Below, in pieces: positions 56,129 to 64,000 of a DNA stretch of 64,000 nt; within the stretch, counting starts at the first letter, position 1, and every line of letters begins with the position of its first letter. Made by a program: the position numbers and the translations under genes. Source of the DNA: Flavihumibacter fluvii. GTDB lineage: Bacteria; Bacteroidota; Bacteroidia; Chitinophagales; Chitinophagaceae. The stretch spans positions 4,860,001-4,924,000 of the forward strand of contig NZ_CP092333.1 of the NCBI RefSeq assembly GCF_018595675.2. The letters are read 5' to 3'. The notes beneath the pieces were generated by a model, which had not been told where the DNA came from, searched no databases, and saw only the letters and a program-made list of their open reading frames with translations.

Positions 56129-57216
56129 TGGGTAAGCGAATCATCATAGCAGGCGGCGGAACAGGCGGGCATATTTTTCCTGCTATTGCAATTGCCAATG
56201 CCTTAAAGAAGCAGGATCCTACTGTGGAGATATTGTTTGTTGGTGCAAAAGGAAAAATGGAAATGCAAAAAGTGCCACTGGCAGGATTTGAGATTGAAGG
56301 ATTGGATATCGCCGGGTTTAACCGAAGTTCTTTGATAAAAAATATAAGCCTGCCATTTAAGCTCATTAAAAGTTTATTACAGGTTCGGCAGATTTTTAAA
56401 AGGTTTAAACCGGATGCAGTTATTGGAGTTGGTGGTTATTCGAGTTTTCCTGTTTTAAAGCTGGCGCAACAAAGAGGTTTGCAAAGTTTCCTGCATGAAT
56501 CCAATTCTTTCGCTGGCAAAGCCAATCAAATGCTGGGCAAAAAAGCATCAAAAATATTTGTGGCATCTGATGGCATGGAGAAATTTTTCCCAAAAGAAAA
56601 AATCATGATCACCGGAAATCCTGTCCGGGCCAGTATTGCGAATTCGGATATTAATAGGGAAGAAGCGATCCGTTCATTTGGACTTGATCCGGCCAAAACA
56701 ACCGTATTGTCGGTAGGTGGAAGCCTTGGCGCCAAAAGCATCAATGAGGCAATTGCAGCGGGATTGCCATTGTTCGAAGAAAGTAATTTGCAATTGATTT
56801 GGCAAACGGGAGTACCATTTGCCGACCAGGGAAGATCAGTGGCTTCAGGTAAATCATTTGTTTGGGTAGGTGAATTTATTACACAGATGGAAAAAGCCTA
56901 CGCTGCTGCCGATGTCATTATTTCAAGGGCAGGGGCGATGGCCATTGCAGAAATCTGTGTGGTGAATAAACCTGCTGTCCTGGTGCCCTATCCATTTGCA
57001 GCAGAAGACCACCAGACAGTGAACGCTCAATATCTTGTAGGGAAAGGGGCGGCCATATTGTTAAAAGATGAATCGGCGAAACAAAAGCTGGTGTATACAA
57101 CCATTGCACTGGCAAAAGATAAAAAATTACAGGCAGAATTAGTCAGTCATCTCAAACCATTGGCAGTAGATAATGCTGATGTTGTGATAGCCGGGACAAT
57201 TTTACATCTCATCTAA
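56128..57216 (+). CDS. murG: UDP-GlcNAc:lipid I N-acetylglucosaminyltransferase MurG
   Basis: Peripheral membrane GT-B enzyme that turns lipid I into lipid II. 362 residues. The G-loop IIIAGGGTGGHIFPAIAIA opens the protein, the acceptor-site GVGGYSSFPVL and HESNSFAGKAN follow, and the donor domain shows GGSLGAKSINEAI, SRAGAMAIAEIC and PYPFAAEDHQTVNA. One-base overlap with ftsW indicates coupled translation. Confidence 0.96.
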   Translation: MGKRIIIAGGGTGGHIFPAIAIANALKKQDPTVEILFVGAKGKMEMQKVPLAGFEIEGLDIAGFNRSSLIKNISLPFKLIKSLLQVRQIFKRFKPDAVIGVGGYSSFPVLKLAQQRGLQSFLHESNSFAGKANQMLGKKASKIFVASDGMEKFFPKEKIMITGNPVRASIANSDINREEAIRSFGLDPAKTTVLSVGGSLGAKSINEAIAAGLPLFEESNLQLIWQTGVPFADQGRSVASGKSFVWVGEFITQMEKAYAAADVIISRAGAMAIAEICVVNKPAVLVPYPFAAEDHQTVNAQYLVGKGAAILLKDESAKQKLVYTTIALAKDKKLQAELVSHLKPLAVDNADVVIAGTILHLI

Positions 57217-57228
57217 TAAAATTTTCTA

Positions 57229-58608
57229 TTGCTTTCAGTAAAAGACATACAAACAGTTTATTTCATCGGTATCGGTGGAATTGGCATGAGTGCCCTGGCC
57301 AGATATTTTTTGTCCCTGGGAATGCAAGTGAGTGGTTATGATAAAACGCCAAGCCCTTTGACCCGTGCACTTGAGCAGGAAGGGATGACCATCCATTATA
57401 AAGAAAACCTGGACCTGATTCCCAAAAATGCAGAACTGGTGGTATATACCCCGGCAGTTCCGGCGGCCCATGCAGAGCTGGTGTTCTATCAGCAAGCTGG
57501 TTATCCTGTCATGAAAAGAAGTGAAGTGTTGGGTATCATCAGCAATAGTTCTTTTAATATCTGTATTGGCGGTACGCATGGAAAAACCACAACTTCAAGT
57601 ATGACTGCACATATCCTGCGTCATACGGGTTATGGATGTAATGCATTCCTGGGCGGGATCGCTGTTAATTACCAGACAAATTTCTGGAGTGATCCAAGGA
57701 ATGTTGCAGTTATTGAAGCAGATGAGTATGACCGTAGTTTCTTACGCCTTCATCCGGATATTGCAGTTATTAGTTCCATGGATCCCGACCACCTTGATAT
57801 CTATGGAACTGAAGAAGCTTTGCAACAGGCATTTGTGGATTTCAGTAAATGTATAAAACCAGAGGGTACGTTATTCAGTAAGCTGGGGTTGCCAAAATCT
57901 GGTGAACTGAAGGCTGGACGGCATTTTACCTATAGTTTACAGGATAGTTTGGCTGATATATATGCCAGTAATATCCGGATGAATGATGGTAGTTATACAT
58001 TTTCTGTTGTGATAGGCAGTGTGGTAATTGAAGGGGTTGTTTTACATATGGGTGGTTTACATAACGTTGAAAATGCAGTTGTATCTGTAGCAATTGCGCA
58101 TCAGTTAGGGATCGATGAAATAAAAATAAAGGAGGCAGTTGAAGCTTTTCGTGGGGTAAAAAGAAGGTTTGAATATGTGGTGAAGAAGAGCGGACTGATT
58201 TTTGTTGATGATTATGCACACCATCCACAGGAACTGAAGGCATTGATCTCTGGCGCACGCGCATTATTCCCGGATAAAAAATGTACTGTAATATTTCAGC
58301 CACATTTGTTTTCAAGGACGCGTGACTTATCGGCTGAATTTGCTAAAAGTTTAGATGGTGCTGATGAAGTGATCTTATTGCCAATTTATCCGGCCCGTGA
58401 ATTACCAATGGAGGGTGTAAACAGTAAACTAATCAGCGATCAAATGAAATTAAATGCTGTCCAGGTAATGGAGAAAGACAAATTGCTGGGTTACCTGGAA
58501 CAAAATATACTGGCAGGTGATGGACAGAATTTATTGATCACGGCCGGAGCTGGCGATATTGATAATTTGGTTCAACCTATTAAGCAATTGCTGGAAAGAA
58601 ATGGCTAA
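57229..58608 (+). CDS. murC: UDP-N-acetylmuramate:L-alanine ligase
   Basis: First Mur ligase, adding L-Ala to UDP-MurNAc. 459 residues. N-terminal VYFIGIGGIGMSALARYF, ATP loop GGTHGKTTTSSMTAH, EADEYDRSFLRLHPD, MDPDHLDIYG, RRFEYVVKKSGLIFVDDYAH and IFQPHLFSRTRDL. The start is TTG at 57229 because the family box begins nine residues later and no ATG precedes it. The ftsQ start overlaps its last eight bases. Confidence 0.95.
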   Translation: MLSVKDIQTVYFIGIGGIGMSALARYFLSLGMQVSGYDKTPSPLTRALEQEGMTIHYKENLDLIPKNAELVVYTPAVPAAHAELVFYQQAGYPVMKRSEVLGIISNSSFNICIGGTHGKTTTSSMTAHILRHTGYGCNAFLGGIAVNYQTNFWSDPRNVAVIEADEYDRSFLRLHPDIAVISSMDPDHLDIYGTEEALQQAFVDFSKCIKPEGTLFSKLGLPKSGELKAGRHFTYSLQDSLADIYASNIRMNDGSYTFSVVIGSVVIEGVVLHMGGLHNVENAVVSVAIAHQLGIDEIKIKEAVEAFRGVKRRFEYVVKKSGLIFVDDYAHHPQELKALISGARALFPDKKCTVIFQPHLFSRTRDLSAEFAKSLDGADEVILLPIYPARELPMEGVNSKLISDQMKLNAVQVMEKDKLLGYLEQNILAGDGQNLLITAGAGDIDNLVQPIKQLLERNG

Positions 58609-59593
58609 GCCAAGGATACATATCAGGAAAATTTTAATGGCCATTGTTTGGCTGTTGGCGGGGATATCGCTGGTGGTGGTATTAGTTGCGGCCATCCAAA
58701 AGACCAATGATGCCAATTGCACAGGGGCAAATATCAAAATTAGCGGGACGAATGAATATATATTCCTGGATAAGGGCGATGTATGGAAACTAATTGGTGC
58801 CACTGGAAGTAAATCCTTCAAAGGAAAACCTGTCGCCGGTTTTGACTTGCGCTCAATGGAAGAAAAACTACGGAAAAACAGTTGGGTGAGTAAGGCGGAA
58901 TTGTTTTTCGACCAGGATAAGGTATTACAGATACGGATCCAGGAAAGGGAGCCTGTGGCCCGGGTATTTACAGCCGGCGGTAATTCCGTGTACCTCGACA
59001 GTGCCGGGAAATACCTGCCGCTGGCACCTGGTAAACCTCCGGTAAAATTGCCTGTTTTCACTGGAATGCCTGAGAAAATCAATTCAGCCAAAAGCGCAGA
59101 CAGCACGTTGCTGGCAGCTGTTAAGGGGATAGCCCATGTTTTGGCTACCGATTCATTCTGGATGGCCCAGATAACCCAGGTCAACCTGAATGCAGACAAA
59201 ACATTCGATATGGTTCCCCTGATCGGCAATCATATTATCCAATTTGGAGATGGATCAGATTATACCGGAAAATTCCAGAAACTGGGAGTTTTTTATAAGG
59301 AAGTGCTGACCCAAACAGGCTTTGATTATTACCAGGCGATAAATGTTCAATTTGATAGGCAGGTGATTGGTGTGAAGGGTTCCACAATATCCACATCCGT
59401 GGATAAAAAAATCGTGTGGGGCAGCTTTGCTGACACACCTTTATTGGTTAATAGCAATAATAAAACCCTTGCTGTTACTGAATCTCCGATATCCCAATCC
59501 GACCGAAAAACAAGTCTTAATCCATCCCCTGTGCAAACTAAAGTTCTTAGGCAGCCGAAAGCTGTCATGAAGAAAAACAACAAGCACAACTAA
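58601..59593 (+). CDS. ftsQ: Cell-division protein FtsQ
   Basis: Bitopic division protein that links FtsA/FtsZ-driven assembly with FtsL and FtsWI. 330 residues. One transmembrane helix (about 12-33, LMAIVWLLAGISLVVVLVAA), then a POTRA-like region (about 45-110, SMEEKLRKNSWVSKAELFF with LQIRIQEREPVARVF) and a beta-rich domain, and a Lys-rich tail. ATG 58601 lies within the murC 3' end. Divergent family, so position in the cluster adds support. Confidence 0.92.
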   Translation: MAKPRIHIRKILMAIVWLLAGISLVVVLVAAIQKTNDANCTGANIKISGTNEYIFLDKGDVWKLIGATGSKSFKGKPVAGFDLRSMEEKLRKNSWVSKAELFFDQDKVLQIRIQEREPVARVFTAGGNSVYLDSAGKYLPLAPGKPPVKLPVFTGMPEKINSAKSADSTLLAAVKGIAHVLATDSFWMAQITQVNLNADKTFDMVPLIGNHIIQFGDGSDYTGKFQKLGVFYKEVLTQTGFDYYQAINVQFDRQVIGVKGSTISTSVDKKIVWGSFADTPLLVNSNNKTLAVTESPISQSDRKTSLNPSPVQTKVLRQPKAVMKKNNKHN

Positions 59594-59605
59594 AAACTAT
59601 AAAGC

Positions 59606-60985
59606 ATGAATCACGAACAACCCATTATTGTTGGGCTCGATATTGGAACTACTAAAATTGCTGCGATTGCGGGTCGGAAAAATGAATATGGCAAATTGGA
59701 GATCCTTGGTTTCGGGCGGGCAAACAGTAATGGGGTAAAGCATGGACAAGTACTGAATATTGACGAGACGATCAAGGCCATAGCCTGTGCTTTGGAAAAT
59801 TGTTACGCATCAAATCCGAACCTCGAGATCAGTGAAGTTTATGTTGGCATTGCCGGTCACCATATCAAAAGCTTACAGACCAGGGGAGACATTGTCCGCC
59901 AAACTACAGAGGAGGAAATTTCACAAAGGGAAATCGACCAGCTTGTAGCAGATCAGTATAAGACCTATATCCCGGCTGGTGACCAGATCATTGATGTAAT
60001 CCCGCAGGAGTTTACAGTAGATAATTTTCAGAATATTCCCAATCCCATCGGATATGGCGGTGTTAAAGTTGGTGCGAATTTCCACATTATTACCGGCGAT
60101 AAAAATGCCATCCGCAACATCAACCGGGCTGTAGAGAAAAGCGGACTGAATACTAAAGACCTCGTTTTGCAACCACTGGCATCAGCGGCAGCTGTTATGG
60201 GGCAGGAAGATATTGAAGCGGGGGTTGCCATTGTGGATATCGGTGGCGGCACAACTGATCTGGCGGTATTTTATGAGGGTATCTTAAAGCATACTGCAGT
60301 AATTCCTTTTGGTGGCGAGAATATTACCAATGATATCAAGACAGGGCTGGGCGTATTGAAAACACAGGCAGAACAAATGAAGGTACAGTTCGGTTCTGCC
60401 CTGGCAAATGAAGCGAAGGCCAATGCTTTCATAACAATTCCTGGTATGCGCGGATTGCCTCCCAAGGAAATCAGTGTGAAGAACCTGGCAAATATTGTGC
60501 AGGCCAGAATGAGTGAGATCATGGATTTTGTGACCTATCATCTGAAGCAGGTAGGCATGGATAGCCGGATGTTGAACGGTGGCATCGTACTGACTGGTGG
60601 CGGATCACAATTGAAGCACCTGATTCAGTTAACCGAATATGTAACAGGTTTGAATGCCCGGATCGGATATCCTAACGAACACCTGGCATCGGGCCATATT
60701 GATGAATTGACCAAGCCCATGTATGCTACCTGTATTGGACTGATCCTGAAAGGATATGATGATTATGAGCGCAACAGGAAGCAATTTGACCGGCAGTTCC
60801 GGCCTGTTGAAGTGCCGCGTGAGTTACAGAAGGAATCAGTAGCTGAAAAGCTGGCGGCACCGGCAGCAGAAACTTCAGTACCCGTAGGTGGCAGAAAAGC
60901 AGAATTGGCCATCAATCGATTTTGGGGCAAGTTCAAAGACAACCTGATCGATTTATTTAAGGAAGAGGACGATCAACATTTATAG
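59606..60985 (+). CDS. ftsA: Cell-division protein FtsA
   Basis: Actin-like ATPase anchoring FtsZ filaments to the membrane. 459 residues. Phosphate-1 motif IVGLDIGTTKIAAIAG, SHS2/1C domain at about 80-165 (VYVGIAGHHIKSLQTRG), phosphate-2 VAIVDIGGGTTDLAVF and adenosine motif NGGIVLTGGGSQL. The C-terminal NRFWGKFKDNLIDLFKEE is an amphipathic helix of the membrane-targeting type. ftsZ follows with about 79 bases between. Confidence 0.95.
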   Translation: MNHEQPIIVGLDIGTTKIAAIAGRKNEYGKLEILGFGRANSNGVKHGQVLNIDETIKAIACALENCYASNPNLEISEVYVGIAGHHIKSLQTRGDIVRQTTEEEISQREIDQLVADQYKTYIPAGDQIIDVIPQEFTVDNFQNIPNPIGYGGVKVGANFHIITGDKNAIRNINRAVEKSGLNTKDLVLQPLASAAAVMGQEDIEAGVAIVDIGGGTTDLAVFYEGILKHTAVIPFGGENITNDIKTGLGVLKTQAEQMKVQFGSALANEAKANAFITIPGMRGLPPKEISVKNLANIVQARMSEIMDFVTYHLKQVGMDSRMLNGGIVLTGGGSQLKHLIQLTEYVTGLNARIGYPNEHLASGHIDELTKPMYATCIGLILKGYDDYERNRKQFDRQFRPVEVPRELQKESVAEKLAAPAAETSVPVGGRKAELAINRFWGKFKDNLIDLFKEEDDQHL

Positions 60986-61064
60986 CCTAGGATTAACCAT
61001 AGATTTTATAACCCATTATTCTTAACAACCAACTGGCAACAGTGTGGAGCAAACAATTTGTGAA

Positions 61065-62936
61065 ATGATACACTTTGATTTACCGAAGGAAAAATCATCC
61101 ATTATTAAGGTGATTGGTGTTGGAGGCGGAGGAAGTAACGCTGTTAATCATATGTTCAGTCAAAATATTGACGGTGTCAACTTTATTATATGTAATACGG
61201 ATGCGCAGGCCATTGCATTGAGCCAGGTGCCTAATAAAATTCAGCTTGGGCCGCATTTAACGCAGGGCCTTGGTGCAGGGGCTAACCCGGAAATCGGCAA
61301 GCAGGCTACTGAAGAAAGCCTGGAAGAAATAAAGCGTATACTGGAAGTCAATACCAAAATGGCGTTTATTACTGCAGGTATGGGTGGAGGAACAGGTACA
61401 GGCGGTGCACCAATTATTTCGAAGATCTGTAAAGAACTCGGTATACTTACTGTTGGTATTGTTACTACACCTTTTTCATATGAAGGCCGCAAGCGGCAAA
61501 TCCAGGCCGAGGAAGGCATCCAGCGGCTGAAAGGATATGTGGATACCTTATTGGTTATCAGTAATGATAAATTACGGCACCAGTACGGCAACCTCAAAAT
61601 GAAGGAAGCATTTGCCAAGGCAGACAATGTTCTGGCAACTGCCGCCAAATGTATCACAGATGTGATCAGCAGTACCGGCCAGATCAATGTTGATTTTGCT
61701 GATGTATGTACGGTGATGAAGAATGGTGGCGTGGCTATCCTTGGTAATGCTGCTGCATCAGGTGAGAACCGAGCGCAACAGGCGATTGAAGAAGCACTGA
61801 ACTCACCATTGCTGAATGATAACGATATCCGTGGTGCCCGTTGGATCCTGATCAATATAAATTCTGCCGAAGGACAACATGAGTTTACCATGGATGAGGT
61901 AGATACTATTCAGAGTTACTTGTTGAGCAGGGCCGGGGAAGATTCTGATGTGATCCTCGGATTGGGATATGATAGTACATTGGGCGACCAGATTGGCATT
62001 ACGCTGATTGCTACCGGTTTTGAATACAAAGATCCATTTGCAAAGCGGGAAGAAAAAAGAGCAGAGGCTAAGAAAGAAGAAAAAATATTGATGACGCTTG
62101 GCGCGAAGAATGAGGAAGCAAAGATTTATGACCAGCCTGTATTGCCATTTTTTTCCGAAGAAAAAAGGGAGCCGGCTCCAGCACCAGAAGCAGAAACGCC
62201 TGTCGCACTTCAGCCAAGGCTGACAGAGGAAAAACCCGAACCGGTTGTATATTTTACGGATGAGACTGACCGTAATATTACGGTTGATAACTTATCAATA
62301 ACGGAAAGTACAAGTGAAGTAGATTCGCCCATCGATTACATCCTACCCACTGAAGAAAGAATCGAACTGAAAATTGTTGAAAATAATTCTCCGCTGTCTG
62401 CAGCATCCGGAGGATACTTGGCCAAGCCTTCCAATATTTATGCCGAACCGGTAAACAGGCCGGAGTTCAATTCCCGGCCGGAATACACCGCTCCTGTGAA
62501 TGAACCCATCCCTCAGCAGTTGCCGGCAATGCCACAGAAAGAAGAAGAACCTTCTTTCGATATGCAACTGGTGATTAAAGATGATTCCACTGCGGCGGAT
62601 CAGCCCTTGGCACCATCAACTCAACCTTCTTTTGCCGATAATAATCGGACCTCTCATGCTGAGGAACCGGCGATGCTGGACGTAGCGGAGGAACAGAAGC
62701 GGAAAGCCGCTGAAAGAATACAGAAACTACGGAATCTGTCATTCAATATCAACGCCGCAGACCCTAACAACGAGTTTGACACTGTGCCGGCTTATATCCG
62801 CCGCAATCTTGAACTTTACAACACTGTATCACCAGCTGAAAATTTTTACAGCAACTATACGGTGAAAACAGATGACAATAATAATACCCAGATCAGTACA
62901 ATCAACACCTTTCTTGACGGTAAAAAACCCGATTAG
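61065..62936 (+). CDS. ftsZ: Cell-division tubulin homologue FtsZ
   Basis: GTPase forming the cytokinetic Z ring. 623 residues from ATG 61065 (MIHFDLPKEKSSIIKVIG, the Bacteroidota start); a GTG seven codons earlier is less likely. GTP loop GVGGGGSNAVNHM, tubulin signature GMGGGTGTGGAP and the T7 loop region NVDFADV. The globular core ends near residue 330, followed by a charged, Pro/Glu-rich linker of about 240 residues. The conserved C-terminal peptide is at residues 574-580 (V-P-A-Y-I-R-R), but 43 further residues follow it, ending NTFLDGKKPD. A terminator closes the cluster. Confidence 0.96.
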   Translation: MIHFDLPKEKSSIIKVIGVGGGGSNAVNHMFSQNIDGVNFIICNTDAQAIALSQVPNKIQLGPHLTQGLGAGANPEIGKQATEESLEEIKRILEVNTKMAFITAGMGGGTGTGGAPIISKICKELGILTVGIVTTPFSYEGRKRQIQAEEGIQRLKGYVDTLLVISNDKLRHQYGNLKMKEAFAKADNVLATAAKCITDVISSTGQINVDFADVCTVMKNGGVAILGNAAASGENRAQQAIEEALNSPLLNDNDIRGARWILININSAEGQHEFTMDEVDTIQSYLLSRAGEDSDVILGLGYDSTLGDQIGITLIATGFEYKDPFAKREEKRAEAKKEEKILMTLGAKNEEAKIYDQPVLPFFSEEKREPAPAPEAETPVALQPRLTEEKPEPVVYFTDETDRNITVDNLSITESTSEVDSPIDYILPTEERIELKIVENNSPLSAASGGYLAKPSNIYAEPVNRPEFNSRPEYTAPVNEPIPQQLPAMPQKEEEPSFDMQLVIKDDSTAADQPLAPSTQPSFADNNRTSHAEEPAMLDVAEEQKRKAAERIQKLRNLSFNINAADPNNEFDTVPAYIRRNLELYNTVSPAENFYSNYTVKTDDNNNTQISTINTFLDGKKPD

Positions 62937-62998
62937 GAAAGTGTTTACAGAAACCCAGAATTTGTTTGTTTTTAGTTGTTTATCCGCGAAGGATAGTC

Positions 62999-63026
62999 GG
63001 CCCCACGCTTTTGCGAGGGGCCTTTT
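62999..63026 (+). terminator. Rho-independent terminator after ftsZ
   Basis: GGCCCC/GGGGCC stem (62999-63004 with 63017-63022), extended inside by CGC/GCG across an A-A mismatch, loop of four T, then TTTTATTT. It ends the dcw transcript 60 bases after the ftsZ stop. Confidence 0.85.
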
Positions 63027-63080
63027 ATTTCTACCTGCTGCTTCCACAACCAGTGGGGCTTTTATTTTGTTATTACTGAT

Positions 63081-64000
63081 ATGCCTACTATTTTAATAAC
63101 CGGCGGCACCGGATTAATTGGCCAGGCCCTTATTGGGGCTTTAATTCAAAAGAAGTACCAGGTCATTGTGCTGACCCGGGATCCATCAAGATTTACCAAT
63201 TCCCCACAGGTAAAACATGTCGCCTGGGATATTGATAAAGGGACTATTGATCCGGGTGCTATTTCTGCTGCAGACCATATAATTCACCTTGCAGGTGCCG
63301 GCGTTGCGGAAAAACGGTGGACAAAAAATCGGAAAAAAGAGATATTATCCAGCAGGGTGAAAAGCTGCAGCCTTTTGGTTAAAGCCCTTACAGAAATCCC
63401 TAATACAATTAAAACCATTGTAAGTGCTTCTGCAATTGGGTGGTACGGGCCAGATGGTCAAATTCCCAATCCACAGCCATTTACAGAAACAGACCCGCAT
63501 TACGACGATTTCCTGGGGGAGACCTGCCGCCAATGGGAAGAAAGTATACAGCCGGTTTGTAATGCGGGTAAAAGGCTGGTTATTTTAAGGACTGGCATTG
63601 TATTATCACCAAAGGGTGGTGCATTAAAAGAATTCATCCGGCCCATGCGTTTTGGCATTGCTGCAATATTGGGTAAGGGTAACCAGGTGATCAGCTGGAT
63701 TCAGATGGATGACCTGGTTCGGTTATACATTGCCGCCATAGAGAACACTGAATGGAATGGAATATATAATGCTGTTGCGCCTAACCCGGTTTCCAATAAG
63801 GAATTGACCATCACACTTGCCAGGAAACTCCGGGGTAAACACTTCCTGCCGATTCATGTGCCTTCATTTTTATTGAAGATTGTATTGGGTGAAATGAGTA
63901 TTGAAGTATTAAAAAGTACCACAGTAAGTGCAAAGAAATGTCGTCATTCTGGTTTTCAGTTTATCTATCCAACTATTGAAAGTGCTATCGGAACCCTATA
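63081..64000 (+). CDS. TIGR01777-family NAD(P)-dependent epimerase (3' end outside window)
   Basis: Extended short-chain dehydrogenase of the YfcH/SDR39U1 type. About 306 codons are present without a stop; the family is near 300-310 residues, so only a few are missing. Nucleotide-binding [16 protein letters not shown] at the N-terminus, [20 protein letters not shown] with the conserved Arg/Trp block, [12 protein letters not shown] holding the Tyr of the family, [14 protein letters not shown] and [13 protein letters not shown]. Substrate is unknown for this family. ATG 63081 gives the expected first strand. Confidence 0.93.
   Translation, partial: MPTILITGGTGLIGQALIGALIQKKYQVIVLTRDPSRFTNSPQVKHVAWDIDKGTIDPGAISAADHIIHLAGAGVAEKRWTKNRKKEILSSRVKSCSLLVKALTEIPNTIKTIVSASAIGWYGPDGQIPNPQPFTETDPHYDDFLGETCRQWEESIQPVCNAGKRLVILRTGIVLSPKGGALKEFIRPMRFGIAAILGKGNQVISWIQMDDLVRLYIAAIENTEWNGIYNAVAPNPVSNKELTITLARKLRGKHFLPIHVPSFLLKIVLGEMSIEVLKSTTVSAKKCRHSGFQFIYPTIESAIGTL

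Overview
The window looks like a chromosome segment from a member of the Bacteroidota, most likely Chitinophagaceae or a close relative. The family placement is inferred from gene content and not tested. Signs are: TAnnTTTG-type -7 boxes and almost no Shine-Dalgarno sequences; a type IX secretion protein (PorT) next to ubiE; a TonB-dependent receptor with an N-terminal carboxypeptidase-regulatory-like domain; an isolated atpD-atpC pair; and a division/cell-wall (dcw) cluster without murF or ddl, ending in an FtsZ with a very long C-terminal linker. No rRNA, tRNA, CRISPR array or intact insertion sequence was seen.

Layout. 1-8 kb holds housekeeping genes: pheT (cut by the left edge), dnaB, rsmE, a TerC-family membrane protein, pyrD and a thiolase. 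7.8-12.7 kb is a signalling and uptake group: a NarL/LuxR response regulator, a periplasmic-TPR histidine kinase and a TonB-dependent receptor. 12.7-19.8 kb carries, on the minus strand, an ABC exporter, a ComM/YifB ATPase, the decayed remains of an M1 aminopeptidase, a MutS-related ATPase and pyrC. 19.9-25.3 kb is the most distinctive part: an outer-membrane barrel protein followed by a tightly overlapped UbiA prenyltransferase, type III polyketide synthase, methyltransferase and FAD oxidoreductase operon, which looks like a small phenolic-lipid or meroterpenoid pathway. About 1.2 kb of decayed sequence follows.

26.5-46.4 kb is mostly core and envelope genes: a CoA-binding protein, a YkuK-like protein, engB, pdhC (E2), a rhomboid protease, porT-ubiE, dnaX, two tandem acetyltransferase-like paralogues, a YtxH/holin-like/small-protein cassette, an L,D-transpeptidase, atpDC, yqgE, a histidine kinase and queA. 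Between atpC and yqgE lies about 1 kb without an intact gene; it holds a possible structured RNA with its own terminator and a fragment of a basic small protein.

46.6-62.9 kb is the dcw cluster, all on the plus strand: mraZ, rsmH, ftsL, ftsI (with PASTA), murE, mraY, murD, ftsW, murG, murC, ftsQ, ftsA, ftsZ. These make lipid II from UDP-MurNAc precursors (the MurF step is missing here) and build the FtsZ-FtsA-FtsQL-FtsWI division machine. A strong hairpin terminator closes the cluster, and a TIGR01777-type epimerase gene runs off the right edge.

Start codons were chosen by comparison with known family N-termini. TTG starts appear to be used by at least four genes: the TPR kinase, the type III PKS, ftsI and murC.
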